In this document: positions 35,203 to 48,829 of the stretch, in pieces
Layout: every line of letters starts with the position of its first letter
How positions within the stretch are numbered: position 1 is the first letter of the stretch
NCBI GenBank assembly: GCA_016178705.1
Contig: JACOST010000030.1
Location: 62,001-126,000, forward strand
Direction of reading: 5' to 3'
Length of the DNA: 64,000 nucleotides
DNA from: Deltaproteobacteria bacterium
GTDB taxonomy: Bacteria > Desulfobacterota > Binatia > HRBIN30 > JACQVA1
The notes under the pieces: model-generated
What the model was told of the DNA's origin: nothing
What the model saw: the letters and a program-made list of their open reading frames with translations, nothing else
Database searches by the model: none
Position numbers and translations under genes: made by a program

Positions 35203-36317
35203 TTGGATTCGGTCATGTGGGGGCATCGGGGGGTTCGATCACTTGGCTGCTTTTTCGTGTCCGAAGCCAACGGGTCTGTGCGCCAGTCTTCGATGATCTG
35301 ACGTACCCAGAACGGACGGGCCGTCATCACACCATCGACGCCGCGCGACAGGATTGTGCGTATCTCACGCGCCGACGCCTCACTCTCCTGATCGTCGAGC
35401 GCTTTGGCGCCTGGAAAAGACGTGATGAACACGTGAGCGGCGCCGTGGTGCTCATGAATGCCGTCAACGATGCTCTCGCCGGCAAGACAGGCGCCGTACG
35501 TTGTTTGGAGCGCGCGCCCTTCCACGTAGCACGCCACACCAAGGTCGGCCGCCAGTGATGTGAAGACGCTCGTGAGCGCGTCGAACCCGGTCGGATGGGC
35601 GCCAGCGTCCCACCATCGAAACGCTTCCAAGAGCACCGGCCATAGGCTGACGACGAGGATCTTCCGCGGCGGCCGGTGGGTTGCGCACCAGCGCTGCTTG
35701 GAGAGAATCCTCGCCAACTTTGGAACATGCCAGAACCATATCGATTCCTTCAGTTCGATATTCACGTCGGCGCAACTGTAGAGATCGAGGAACTCATCCA
35801 ATGTCAGCAAACGGCGATCGGGGTCGTGAGGAACCGCCGCGAGATTTTGGTCACACGAACAACAAGCGGTCTTCGGCCTCGGATCGGCGACCCAGGCTTT
35901 TCCCTGCAGCTCCTCCCGCCACGAGTACTGCCACATCCAACGGCGCCACCGTTTGCGCGGATCAGTGGGCTGGCCTTCGATGAACACTTTGTCGAGACTC
36001 GGCCCATGCCAGACAACAAACTCACCATCGAGCGTGACTTGCACGTCGAGCTCAAGAACGTCCGCTTGGGCACACTGGATGGCGTGATCGAATGCCCGTG
36101 GCGTGCTTTCGGCCACCTCCAGATTGCCACCGCGGTGAGCAAATAACAGTGGGACGCGGTGATGGGTAAAGATGGGATCGTACTGATTGCGCACGGCGCT
36201 GCCGGATGCCGCAAACAGCCCGCATCCGTTCAGAAGGAGCACTGCCGCGGTGGCGGCGAGTCGCAAACTGTGGGGTGTGAGCCGGTCGAGGATCGCCGGG
36301 GCTCCCGCCGACGTCAT
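35199..36317 (-). CDS. Lipoprotein with glycerophosphodiester phosphodiesterase-like domain
   Basis: A 372-residue protein with a lipoprotein signal (LRLAATAAVLLLNGC). The catalytic start LLFAHRGG, Glu in VAESTPRAF, and LELDVQVTLDGEFVVWHG match glycerophosphodiester phosphodiesterases, which release glycerol phosphate from lysolipid headgroups. The usual H-D of the last motif is H-G here, and there is a long insert with six Cys/Trp-rich positions (residues 120-170). The catalytic His residues remain. The stop codon shares the palindrome CTAG (35199-35202) with the stop of the sensor kinase on the other strand. It starts 43 bp from the M28 peptidase lipoprotein, divergent. Confidence 0.75.
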   Translation of the reverse strand: MTSAGAPAILDRLTPHSLRLAATAAVLLLNGCGLFAASGSAVRNQYDPIFTHHRVPLLFAHRGGNLEVAESTPRAFDHAIQCAQADVLELDVQVTLDGEFVVWHGPSLDKVFIEGQPTDPRKRWRRWMWQYSWREELQGKAWVADPRPKTACCSCDQNLAAVPHDPDRRLLTLDEFLDLYSCADVNIELKESIWFWHVPKLARILSKQRWCATHRPPRKILVVSLWPVLLEAFRWWDAGAHPTGFDALTSVFTSLAADLGVACYVEGRALQTTYGACLAGESIVDGIHEHHGAAHVFITSFPGAKALDDQESEASAREIRTILSRGVDGVMTARPFWVRQIIEDWRTDPLASDTKKQPSDRTPRCPHMTESN

Positions 36318-36360
36318 TCGCTTGTGCCCGCCAACCCCTTCGCGGTAGTTGCACCACGCC

Positions 36361-37437
36361 ATGCGACACGATCGTATTGTGCTTGCCACCGCACTGGCGC
36401 TCGGCGCCGCCGCCGTTTCTGGTTGTTTCACATACACTCGGTGTACGCCGAGCCCCCGAGTCGCGACGCCATCCGAGCAGCGCCTCGCCGCCAGCATGGA
36501 GCAACGTGTACAACGACTCGTACAATTCGAGCAACGGAATTTTCTCCAACCCAAGAACTTGGTTGCCGCCGCCGAGTATATCGAGGGTCTGTTCAGAGAT
36601 ATCGCCGTGGGCCATCCGTTCGTGCGGACGCAATCGTTCAGCATCACGCCGACCGGGAACACCTATCGCAACATCGAACTGGTCGTTGTGGGAACCGATC
36701 CCGACGCGGACGAAGTCGTGGTCGGCGCGCACTACGACTCCGATGGGTTGGAGTCGGGCGGGATGAACCCCGGCGCGGATGACAATGCCACCGGCGTCGC
36801 GGCGTTGATCGAGGTGGCGACAGTGCTGGCGCAACGACAACACCCGCGCACGATCCGTTTCGTGGCGTTCACCAACGAAGAGGAGCCGTTCTTCAAGACG
36901 CACGAGATGGGCAGCCGAGTCTACGCGCGAGAGTTGCGCCACTCCCAGGAGCCGGGGAACATCAAGATCCACGCGATGATTTCACTCGAGATGCTCGGCT
37001 ACTTCAGCGACGCCACCGGCTCGCAGTGGGGATGGCCGTTGCTTCCGTCGCAGGGCAACTTCATCGCCGTTGTGGGCAATTGGCAGTCGCGCGCATTGGC
37101 GTTTCGGACCGCCGATATGTTCTGCGAGTCAGAAACGATTCCCGCCTCGGTGATGGTCAGCTTCGGATGGCTCTACGGGATCGGATGGTCGGACCACTGG
37201 TCGTTTTGGCACGAGGACTACCCCGCCGTCATGCTGACCGACACGGCGACGTTACGCAACGTTTGTTATCATCGCGGTTGCGATGTTCCTGAACGCCTCG
37301 ATTTCGATCGGATGGCGCAAGTCGTCGGCGTAGTGACCGAGATGGTCGGGAGTTTGGCGGACGAGTATCCGAAGGCACTGCCGCGGCGCAGTTCGCGGCG
37401 ATCGGTATTTCCTTGCGTTACTCCGATTCGTGATTAG
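36361..37437 (+). CDS. M28 family zinc peptidase, lipoprotein
   Basis: A 358-residue exported aminopeptidase-like protein. The signal ends in AAAVSGC, a lipobox. Zinc ligands and catalytic residues are recognisable: His in VVGAHYDSD, Asp in PGADDNATG, the Glu pair in FTNEEEP, Glu in SLEMLGY, and His in GWSDHWSFW. Members cut N-terminal residues from peptides or deacylate related substrates at the outer face of a membrane. The ATG at 36361 is preferred over a TTG four codons upstream. It diverges from the phosphodiesterase gene, so both may share a control region; clpB follows after 39 bp. Confidence 0.88.
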   Translation: MRHDRIVLATALALGAAAVSGCFTYTRCTPSPRVATPSEQRLAASMEQRVQRLVQFEQRNFLQPKNLVAAAEYIEGLFRDIAVGHPFVRTQSFSITPTGNTYRNIELVVVGTDPDADEVVVGAHYDSDGLESGGMNPGADDNATGVAALIEVATVLAQRQHPRTIRFVAFTNEEEPFFKTHEMGSRVYARELRHSQEPGNIKIHAMISLEMLGYFSDATGSQWGWPLLPSQGNFIAVVGNWQSRALAFRTADMFCESETIPASVMVSFGWLYGIGWSDHWSFWHEDYPAVMLTDTATLRNVCYHRGCDVPERLDFDRMAQVVGVVTEMVGSLADEYPKALPRRSSRRSVFPCVTPIRD

Positions 37438-37476
37438 CTTCGTCGCAACCGCGTCACCCCGCAAGACGGAGCGAGG

Positions 37477-40061
<2,585 letters not shown>

Positions 40062-40086
<25 letters not shown>

Positions 40087-40931
40087 ACCGAATCGGTCGA
40101 GTCGTCCGGGTCGTCATCGCCGTCGTCAACGTCGGTCCACCGCGCCCCGAATCGGCGCCGATACATTTCGTAGCGCGCCAGTACGCGGCCGACGTACGCG
40201 ACCGTGTCGCGACCGTGGGCGCAGCCATTGGCGACGAGTTCCGGCCGCAGACAGATCGCCGGCTGCTCCAGCAACGGCAGGACTAGCTGCATCGACTCAT
40301 CCCACACATTCGGGTCGTAGCCCACGCGACGGGCCAGCCGTTGCGCGTCATGCAAGTGCCCCGGTCCGATGTTGTAGGCCGCAAGCACCAGCGCGAGGTG
40401 CTCACCGCCGTGGGACTCGGTGAAGGTCTCGCTCAACTGTCGCAAGTACTGTGCGCCAGTGCGGATGTTGTCTCCCGGTGCCTTGAATGCGCGCGCCCCA
40501 ACTGCTGCGGCCGCGATTGGCCGCACTTGCATCAGCCCGTAGGCGCCGGCGTCGCTCTCGGCAGTCGGATCGAAGCGCGACTCTTCGAAGATGAGCGCCG
40601 CAACCAGCCGCCAATCCAGCCCCTGCGCCTCAGCATGGTGGGCGATCAAGTAGTCGTAGGGCGACAGCGGCTGTGGACCGCGAATCAGCCGTGGCGGCGT
40701 GGTCTGTTGCGCAAGACTCGGGAGATCGACTTCCGCGCCGTCGACGCGAATGAACCAACCGCCGGCCTGTAGTGACCAGTGCGGATCATTGACGGATGCG
40801 CCACCGGTTGACGCGGGTGCAGTGGGCAGATGCGGTCCGGGGCTCGACCTGCCGAGGCTCAATGCGAGCGCCAGCGTCAACGCGGGAAGTACCTCGCCGA
40901 GTCTCCTCGATCCACGCCACATGGCCGACAT
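40062..40931 (-). CDS. Membrane-bound lytic murein transglycosylase (SLT domain)
   Basis: A 289-residue exported enzyme that cleaves peptidoglycan glycan chains non-hydrolytically. It has an N-terminal hydrophobic export segment, a linker, and a Slt domain with catalytic Glu in [14 protein letters not shown], then [13 protein letters not shown], and the substrate-groove motif [15 protein letters not shown]. The C-terminus is acidic ([11 protein letters not shown]). It resembles the catalytic half of MltF but lacks the solute-binding domain. The start ATG follows GAGG. The tail-to-tail overlap with clpB involves only the last eight codons. Confidence 0.88.
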
Positions 40932-41000
40932 GCTGCCCTAACCTCGCGCCGTAGCGCAAGCGACGCTATCCGGAATCATGATGATACAGGCGACAATCCG

Positions 41001-41030
41001 TTGACAGACTGCGCGTTTCTACCGTACCCT
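41001..41030 (+). promoter_or_regulatory. Possible promoter of the tetR gene
   Basis: A perfect -35 box TTGACA (41001-41006) is followed 18 bp later by TACCCT (41025-41030). The leader would be about 10 nt with no Shine-Dalgarno. The weak -10 keeps this tentative. Confidence 0.4.
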
Positions 41031-41047
41031 CTCCGCAGTTACCTCTC

Positions 41048-41659
41048 ATGACCGAGCCGCAGCCGAGCCATACTGCCGAAGCCCGCGAGAAAATTCTCGG
41101 CACCGCCGCGCGCTTGTTCGCGGAGCAAGGCTACGAAAACACCTCGATCTCTCAAGTCGCGCGCGCTGCCAAGGTGAGTAAGGCGCTCATCTTCTGGTAC
41201 TTCGAAACCAAGGAACAACTCTACCACACCGCCCTGCGCAAGACGCTGGAGCCCTACTTCATCAACGTCGACGACCTCGGCGGCCTCAACGAACGAGAAC
41301 AGATCGAACGATTGATCGAACTGTTCGCCGAGTTCGTACGCGAGAATGTCTACTCAGTGCGCTTCTTCCTGAGTCTGGTGCTGCAGGGCGAGCGGCAGCC
41401 CGATGAAGTGATTCGCCGCGTCAGCGAACTCTACGGCGTCTTCCGCAACTTGTTGGCTGACATCATCGAGAGCGGCCAGCGCCGCGGTGTATTCCGTTCG
41501 GATTGCAGCCCGCAACTCGATGCGGCGCTGATCATGGCCGCGCTCGATGGCGTTCTGGTGCAGAATTTCCTCAGCGCCGAGTTCGTCCACGAAGCGCAGG
41601 GACTGATCGCGCACCTCAAGACCAGTCTACTCGGGCGACTGCTCGCCGCGAGTCACTAA
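41048..41659 (+). CDS. TetR/AcrR family transcription regulator
   Basis: A 203-residue dimeric repressor. The N-terminal helix-turn-helix is standard (AREKILGTAARLFAEQGYENTSISQVARAAKVSKALIFWYF then KEQLY, together residues 12-60). The C-terminal ligand-binding part is helical, without a recognisable substrate class; FFLSLVLQGERQPDEV is typical of the TetR_C group linked to fatty-acid and efflux control. The neighbours are a lytic transglycosylase on the other strand and nrdJ, so no target is obvious. It may repress itself. Confidence 0.92.
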   Translation: MTEPQPSHTAEAREKILGTAARLFAEQGYENTSISQVARAAKVSKALIFWYFETKEQLYHTALRKTLEPYFINVDDLGGLNEREQIERLIELFAEFVRENVYSVRFFLSLVLQGERQPDEVIRRVSELYGVFRNLLADIIESGQRRGVFRSDCSPQLDAALIMAALDGVLVQNFLSAEFVHEAQGLIAHLKTSLLGRLLAASH

Positions 41660-41741
41660 TTCGATTTTGCGAAGAGGATGAAAAATAGGGCGGCTCTGTC
41701 CGCCTACGGTAGTCCTACGCAGACGCGGACACTACAACCGC

Positions 41742-41761
41742 GGGGCGCCCGAAGGCGCCCC
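41742..41761. terminator. GC-rich hairpin between tetR and nrdJ
   Basis: GGGGCGCC, a CGAA tetraloop-like loop and GGCGCCCC make a perfect 8-bp stem between convergent genes. No T tract follows on either strand, so termination would be inefficient or Rho-assisted. The rest of 41660-41896 holds nothing recognised. Confidence 0.35.
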
Positions 41762-41896
41762 GCCCGAGTCTGCTCGGCCACCACCCCCCAACCGCCGGGG
41801 AGTCCTCCGCCACACCACACCACCACCGCACTCCCCACGCTTGCCTGTCGCAACTGCTCGACCCCCGCCGAGCCAATTGCGACGACCTTCAGCGCC

Positions 41897-44641
<2,745 letters not shown>

Positions 44642-44671
44642 GTCTCCCTCCCCTGTGCCCCGCCTGCTGCT

Positions 44672-44719
44672 TTCCTTCATCTTGTGGGGGCCGGGAATAT
44701 GCACCACTACATATTGTGC
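44672..44719 (-). promoter_or_regulatory. Candidate NrdR box pair upstream of nrdJ
   Basis: CCACTACATATTGTGC (44704-44719) matches the NrdR consensus acaCwAtATaTwGtgt at 13 of 16 positions. A weaker site (44672-44687) starts 32 bp away, the spacing usual for tandem NrdR boxes. Both lie 31-78 bp upstream of the nrdJ start. The strong site also lies 80 bp from the divergent dciA-like gene. Confidence 0.55.
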
Positions 44720-44785
44720 TGTCAAGAAAAAAATTGCAAGCCGAGCAACTGCGGACAATCACTCGCATTTCCTGGCCCGAGGCAC

Positions 44786-44791
44786 TACCAT
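44786..44791 (+). promoter_or_regulatory. -10-like box before the dciA-like gene
   Basis: TACCAT lies exactly 7 nt before the ATG at 44799 and no Shine-Dalgarno is present. This fits a leaderless start. No good -35 box was found. Confidence 0.35.
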
Positions 44792-44798
44792 CGCGGCC

Positions 44799-45272
44799 AT
44801 GGGCGACCGTAATGCACGTCCCGATTTGCTCGCGGGCTTGTTGCCGACGGTGCTGCAGCGCGTCGATCCCGACCGCCAACTCCGCGCCTACGCGGTGTGG
44901 ACATGTTGGGATGAGGTAGTCGGCGACGCGATCGCCAAGCGCGCCCAGCCGGCGCGCTTTCGCAACGGCATCTTGTTCGTCACCGTCGCCAGTCACACGT
45001 GGATGCAGGAACTGCAATTCATGAAGGACGACATTCGCGCGCGCCTCAACGCGCGCGTGAGCGAAGATGGTCCGCCGGTCATCCGCGATATCTTCTTCGT
45101 ATCTGGTGCGGTGGAACCCCGCACACTCGTGACGACAGTCGGCACGCCAAGCCGCGTCAGCGAACGAAATGACCCGCCGCTACCCGTGTTACCCTCGTCG
45201 GGCGATACCAACTTCGACGCCGCGCTGACGCGCATTCAACGTGCCCGCGCGCGCCGCCGCATGCCGGAGTGA
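44799..45272 (+). CDS. DUF721/DciA-like protein
   Basis: A 157-residue protein with the DUF721 domain: LLPTVLQRVDPDRQLRAYAVWTCWDEVVGDAIAKRAQPARFRNGILFV in outline, then the strand TVASHTWMQELQFMKDDI and RINARV-like LNARVSEDGPPVIRDIFF. DciA proteins help load the replicative helicase DnaB in bacteria without DnaC. The C-terminal 60 residues are low in structure. It diverges from nrdJ, linking two DNA-precursor or replication genes around one control region. Converges with the dprA-like gene after 8 bp. Function is by family. Confidence 0.8.
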   Translation: MGDRNARPDLLAGLLPTVLQRVDPDRQLRAYAVWTCWDEVVGDAIAKRAQPARFRNGILFVTVASHTWMQELQFMKDDIRARLNARVSEDGPPVIRDIFFVSGAVEPRTLVTTVGTPSRVSERNDPPLPVLPSSGDTNFDAALTRIQRARARRRMPE

Positions 45273-45280
45273 TGCGCGAC

Positions 45281-46186
45281 TCACCGCCGTGGCACGACGA
45301 ACCGACGCAGATCGTTCAACTGTCCTTCGTCGATCGGCACCGCACCAGCGGCGACGAGGCCGGCGTTCTCGCCGAGCCAGGACAGGACGCACTGACCGCG
45401 ATCGAGTGCAGCGAAGCAAATGCGTTCGATCTGGCCGCCGGGCCGCGTGCTCACAGCGACGATGATGTCCGCGAGCGCGGCCACCAACTCATCGCGGCGC
45501 GGACCGTTGCGCGCGACCGCGTGATCGCGCAAACGAAACGGTGACAGCACCAACGTCCGCACCGCATCGAGCGCCGCACGCCCCGGACCGAGTCCGAACG
45601 GATCGCGATCGAGATGCCGGCCGAAGGCCGCGAACAGGCCGCGCTCAAGCACAATCACGCGCGCCGGCGCCGCACGCCCAAGTACGGCGGGGATGCGATG
45701 CGTCGCCTTCATCCCGCCACTCACGATGGCGAGACCTTGCGCGGCAGCGCTCTGCCCGATGCGAATGATCGCGGTCACCGCGCGTTCGGAAAGCCCACGC
45801 GAATTGAGAATGGCGAGTGCCGGCAGCGCGAACGCCGCACCGGCCCCGAGCGCGAACACCACGGGCGGACAGGGGTCTGCTCGTTCGCGCCAACGGGCCG
45901 GATACGCCGCGTCATCCGGCAACCATACGGCGACGCCGCCCCCGGCCATTTGTCCGAGCAGTTCTTGCGCCTCGCGGCGCAGGTCGTCGCGCTCCTCGCA
46001 GATGCGCCGGACCGCCGCCGCCGGCAGCGCGTAAGCGTCACGCAGCGGCGCTTCCGGCAGTCGAAAGAAATCCGCCAGCGCAATGCCGCGAACCGCATTG
46101 TGGTGCAGCACGCGCATGAGCGCCTTCTCGCCGACGCGCGGCAACTGCGACAACATCACGGCGGCTAACGCGGCTTCGCTGTCCAT
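45281..46186 (-). CDS. Divergent DprA/Smf-like protein
   Basis: A 301-residue protein resembling DprA, which loads RecA on incoming single-stranded DNA in transformation. An N-terminal helix-hairpin region (LSQLPRVGEKALMRVLHH) is followed by a Rossmann-like domain (LAILNSRGLSERAVTAIIRIGQSAAAQGLAIVSGG) and a late segment RNGPRRDELVAALADIIVAVST that matches the R-N-R-I region. The canonical V-G-S-R and G-L-A-R-G-I-D motifs are altered (LNSR, GGMKATH). It may be a diverged DprA or a related nucleotide-binding protein. It stands between dciA-like and thiI. No Shine-Dalgarno was seen. Confidence 0.65.
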   Translation of the reverse strand: MDSEAALAAVMLSQLPRVGEKALMRVLHHNAVRGIALADFFRLPEAPLRDAYALPAAAVRRICEERDDLRREAQELLGQMAGGGVAVWLPDDAAYPARWRERADPCPPVVFALGAGAAFALPALAILNSRGLSERAVTAIIRIGQSAAAQGLAIVSGGMKATHRIPAVLGRAAPARVIVLERGLFAAFGRHLDRDPFGLGPGRAALDAVRTLVLSPFRLRDHAVARNGPRRDELVAALADIIVAVSTRPGGQIERICFAALDRGQCVLSWLGENAGLVAAGAVPIDEGQLNDLRRFVVPRR

Positions 46187-46248
46187 TGTTCACTCTGCGC
46201 GCGGCGTGCTTCACTCTGGGCGGCGCAATTCGTGCCGCGCTGCTAACC

Positions 46249-47451
46249 TCAGCTCGCAGCGGCGAGCGCCTGCGGGTGGCGACCGGCGACGATTGGTTCG
46301 CCGAAGTCCACGACTTCAGTGTGGTCGAGCGCGTGCTGCACGAGCGCCGGAATGTCGAGCGCCGCCTCGGCTTCGGTGGCTTCCGCGATCGTCATGCGCG
46401 TTGCCGGGTGACGGGGCACGAAGAGCTGACAGCAATCTTGATCCGGTTGGATCGAAATCTCGTACGTGCCGAGTGCCTGCGCTTGCTCGCTGATCTCGTT
46501 CTTGTCCATGCCGATGAGCGGACGCAGCAGCGGCAGCTCAGTCGCATTGCCGATCACGGTCAGGTTCTCCAACGTTTGCGACGCCACTTGCCCGAGACTC
46601 TCCCCGGTCACCAGCGCCAGGGCGCCGACTTGCCGCGCGATCGCGCTGGCGATGCGCAGCATCATGCGACGGTACAACACGACACGAAACGGCCGCCGGA
46701 CCTGGGCGACGATGTCGCGTTGCACCTCGCCAAAGGCCACGAGATGAAGCCGCGACTCGAACTGATAGTCCGTCAACACACGCGCGAGTTCCGTCGCCTT
46801 GTCCCGACTGGCGCGATCTTGAAACGGCGCGCCGTGAAAATGCACGAACTCGACCCGGCAACCCCGCCGCATCATGCGCACGGCCGCGACGGGTGAATCG
46901 ATCCCGCCGGAGAGCAAGCTGACCACGCGTCCGCTGGTGCCGACCGGCAACCCGCCCGCACCGGGCAACGTGTCGAGCGAGAAAAACGCCTCGCGCGGCA
47001 AGATTTCCACCGTGATACGCAGCTCCGGGTGCTTCAAATTCACCGCTGCGCCGCTCTTCTCTTTAACTGCGGCGCCGATGATGCTGCTGATCTCAGGCGA
47101 CGGCAGCGGGAACGACTTGTCGGCCCGTTTGGTGCGAATCGCGAAGCTCGCAAACTGGCGACCTTCGATCGCCGCCAGGATGCCATCGATGAGGTCATCG
47201 ATGTTGCGCTCCGCGCGTTGCGCTAGCGCGAAGTTGGCAATCCCGAACACCTTGGGAAGGCGCGCGCGAATCGCCGGCCAGTCCGGGTTCTTGCCCAAGA
47301 CGACGACGACGCGGCCGGGCGCGACCTTCACTCGGCGCACGCCGGTGCCGCGCAGCGCGCGGCCGATGTTGTTGATCAGTTGCCGCACAAACATCGGCCG
47401 GTTGCCGCGCTTGAGGGCGACCTCGTGATAGTGCACCACCACTCGATTCAT
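46249..47451 (-). CDS. thiI: tRNA 4-thiouridine synthase ThiI
   Basis: A 400-residue enzyme that puts sulfur on tRNA U8 and can supply sulfur for thiazole. It has the N-terminal ferredoxin-like and THUMP regions (residues 1-170), then the PP-loop SLLSGGIDSPVAA. GESLGQVASQTLENL and the C-terminal DCCQLFVPRHPAT are typical. The rhodanese domain of the E. coli protein is absent, as in many bacteria, so the two cysteines in DCCQLF or a partner must handle sulfur. The ATG at 47451 is chosen because the family begins MNRVVVHYHEVALKRGNR. No Shine-Dalgarno; a -10-like box sits 8 nt upstream. Confidence 0.93.
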   Translation of the reverse strand: MNRVVVHYHEVALKRGNRPMFVRQLINNIGRALRGTGVRRVKVAPGRVVVVLGKNPDWPAIRARLPKVFGIANFALAQRAERNIDDLIDGILAAIEGRQFASFAIRTKRADKSFPLPSPEISSIIGAAVKEKSGAAVNLKHPELRITVEILPREAFFSLDTLPGAGGLPVGTSGRVVSLLSGGIDSPVAAVRMMRRGCRVEFVHFHGAPFQDRASRDKATELARVLTDYQFESRLHLVAFGEVQRDIVAQVRRPFRVVLYRRMMLRIASAIARQVGALALVTGESLGQVASQTLENLTVIGNATELPLLRPLIGMDKNEISEQAQALGTYEISIQPDQDCCQLFVPRHPATRMTIAEATEAEAALDIPALVQHALDHTEVVDFGEPIVAGRHPQALAAAS

Positions 47452-47459
47452 GTGCCGCG

Positions 47460-47468
47460 ACCATAGCA
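47460..47468 (-). promoter_or_regulatory. Extended -10 box of thiI
   Basis: On the minus strand TGCTATGGT (47468-47460) forms an extended -10 motif, 8 nt before the ATG. TTGCCG lies 19 bp further upstream as a possible -35. A leaderless thiI transcript is suggested. Confidence 0.4.
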
Positions 47469-47524
47469 CACTGGCCTTGCGGTTCGGCAAATGGACGGTG
47501 CTTCCGCAGTCCCGCGTCGCTTGG

Positions 47525-47530
47525 TAGCAT
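47525..47530 (+). promoter_or_regulatory. -10-like box before the TrpC-like gene
   Basis: TAGCAT lies exactly 7 nt before the ATG at 47538 and no Shine-Dalgarno is present. The -35 region is poor. This fits a leaderless start. Confidence 0.35.
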
Positions 47531-47537
47531 CGGCGCC

Positions 47538-48287
47538 ATGGATCGGCGCCGCTGGCTGCAAGAAAAGCGCGAGGAAGCCGGTGGGCTGCACGGCCTGCGG
47601 CTCAGTGAGATCACGCCCAGCCGGCGCGACTTCGCGCTCTATGTAGCGACCCAGCGTCAGGAACTCGCGCTGATCGCGCGGGCGCAGCGCGCCGACCCCA
47701 TCACTGACCAGACGTGGTCGGGGCGAGACCTCGTCGCCTTCGCTGTGGCCTGCGATGACGCCGAAGTCGCCGCCCTCTCCGTGGCGACCGACAGCCAGCG
47801 GGACGGATCGCTGGCGCTGCTACGGTCGGTAGCCGAGGCGACGACTGCTCCGGTCCTGCGCGACGATCTCACCCTCGATCCCAATCAACTCTACGACGCC
47901 CGGCTGCATGGCGCTGATGCTGCGATCTTTCCAGCTAGTGAGCTTGCGGCGGACACGCTAGTCGAATTAGTGCACCTCGCGAGTTCGCTGCACATGGCCT
48001 CTGTCATCGAGGTTCAGCGCGCCGGCGATCTCATGAAGGCGCTGGCGTGCGGTAAGGCGCTGATCGGCATCGACGCGGACCTCGACGCCACGCTGAGTTT
48101 GGCGAACGAAGTGCCATCGAATCGCACCGTCATCGCCCTGCGCGATCTCGGTACGCTCGCTGCCGTGCGCCGTTTGCGTACCCACGTTGACGCCGTCGTC
48201 GTCGGTCCGCTTTTGCTCAACTCCGACAACCTCAGAGACACAGTCGCTGCGGTCAATCAAATCACCCCGCGAATCACCACGCGATGA
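47538..48287 (+). CDS. TrpC-like (indole-3-glycerol-phosphate synthase fold) protein lacking catalytic residues
   Basis: A 249-residue protein clearly related to TrpC across its length: AALSVATDSQRDGSL against A-I-S-V-L-T-D, VLRDDLTLDPNQLYDARLHGADAA against L-C-K-D-F-I-I-D-P-Y-Q-I-Y. Yet residues needed for ring closure are replaced. E-C-K-K becomes R-A-Q-R, the catalytic Lys of C-K-D-F becomes Asp, I-N-N-R becomes I-D-A-D, and the S-E-S-G segment is lost. Only the Glu of T-E-V remains (IEV). It is probably not an active synthase; a changed reaction or a binding role is possible. Its stop overlaps the NUDIX gene start (ATGA). No trp genes are nearby. Confidence 0.75.
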   Translation: MDRRRWLQEKREEAGGLHGLRLSEITPSRRDFALYVATQRQELALIARAQRADPITDQTWSGRDLVAFAVACDDAEVAALSVATDSQRDGSLALLRSVAEATTAPVLRDDLTLDPNQLYDARLHGADAAIFPASELAADTLVELVHLASSLHMASVIEVQRAGDLMKALACGKALIGIDADLDATLSLANEVPSNRTVIALRDLGTLAAVRRLRTHVDAVVVGPLLLNSDNLRDTVAAVNQITPRITTR

Positions 48288-48829
48288 ATCAACCCGCGAT
48301 GACGCGAGCGGCGACGCGGGCGGCCGTACTGGTGCCGCTGTGTGTGATCGACGGCGAAGATCATGTCGTTTTCATCCTACGCAGCGCCGACGCGCCGGTT
48401 CACCCGGGAGACATTGCGTTTCCCGGCGGCCGCTACCACGCCGCGCGCGACGAAAGCCTCCTGGCCACCGCGCTGCGCGAGGCGGAGGAAGAAATTGGCC
48501 TGCGTGCCGGCGCCGTGGAGTTGCTACACGCGCTGCCGGAGGTGCGCACGCTCACGTCGAACTTCTTGGTCGCGCCGTTCGTAGGACGCATTCCGGAGCG
48601 CTACCCGTTCGCGCCCGATCCGCGCGAGGTCGCCGCAGTACTGACCATCCCGCTCGCCCAATTGCGTTTACCGAATGCGACTCAGTTGGTGCGCCGCCAC
48701 ACAACCGCCGGCACTGAAATCGACGTCCGCGCGTTCGTTGTCGGCGCGCACGTAATCTGGGGCGCGACCTATCGCATCACGGTCGAGTTGCTGCGCGTGC
48801 TGGCAGAGAGCGGCTTTCGCCGCAGCTGA
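48284..48829 (+). CDS. NUDIX hydrolase, CoA pyrophosphatase-like
   Basis: A 181-residue hydrolase. [13 protein letters not shown] followed by [11 protein letters not shown] is the NUDIX box in the form seen in NudL/UPF0035 CoA pyrophosphatases, which split CoA or its thioesters into phosphopantetheine and ADP. The upstream [16 protein letters not shown] matches the family signature. One extra residue lies between the glycine pair and the helix. It is translationally coupled to the TrpC-like gene. Its last 53 bp overlap the 3' end of the secreted repeat protein on the other strand. Confidence 0.88.
   Translation: MNQPAMTRAATRAAVLVPLCVIDGEDHVVFILRSADAPVHPGDIAFPGGRYHAARDESLLATALREAEEEIGLRAGAVELLHALPEVRTLTSNFLVAPFVGRIPERYPFAPDPREVAAVLTIPLAQLRLPNATQLVRRHTTAGTEIDVRAFVVGAHVIWGATYRITVELLRVLAESGFRRS

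Noticed and set aside
44642-44798. Cobalamin riboswitch upstream of nrdJ
   Set aside because: The leader is short and lacks a recognisable B12-box-like sequence; NrdR-type boxes explain the site better.
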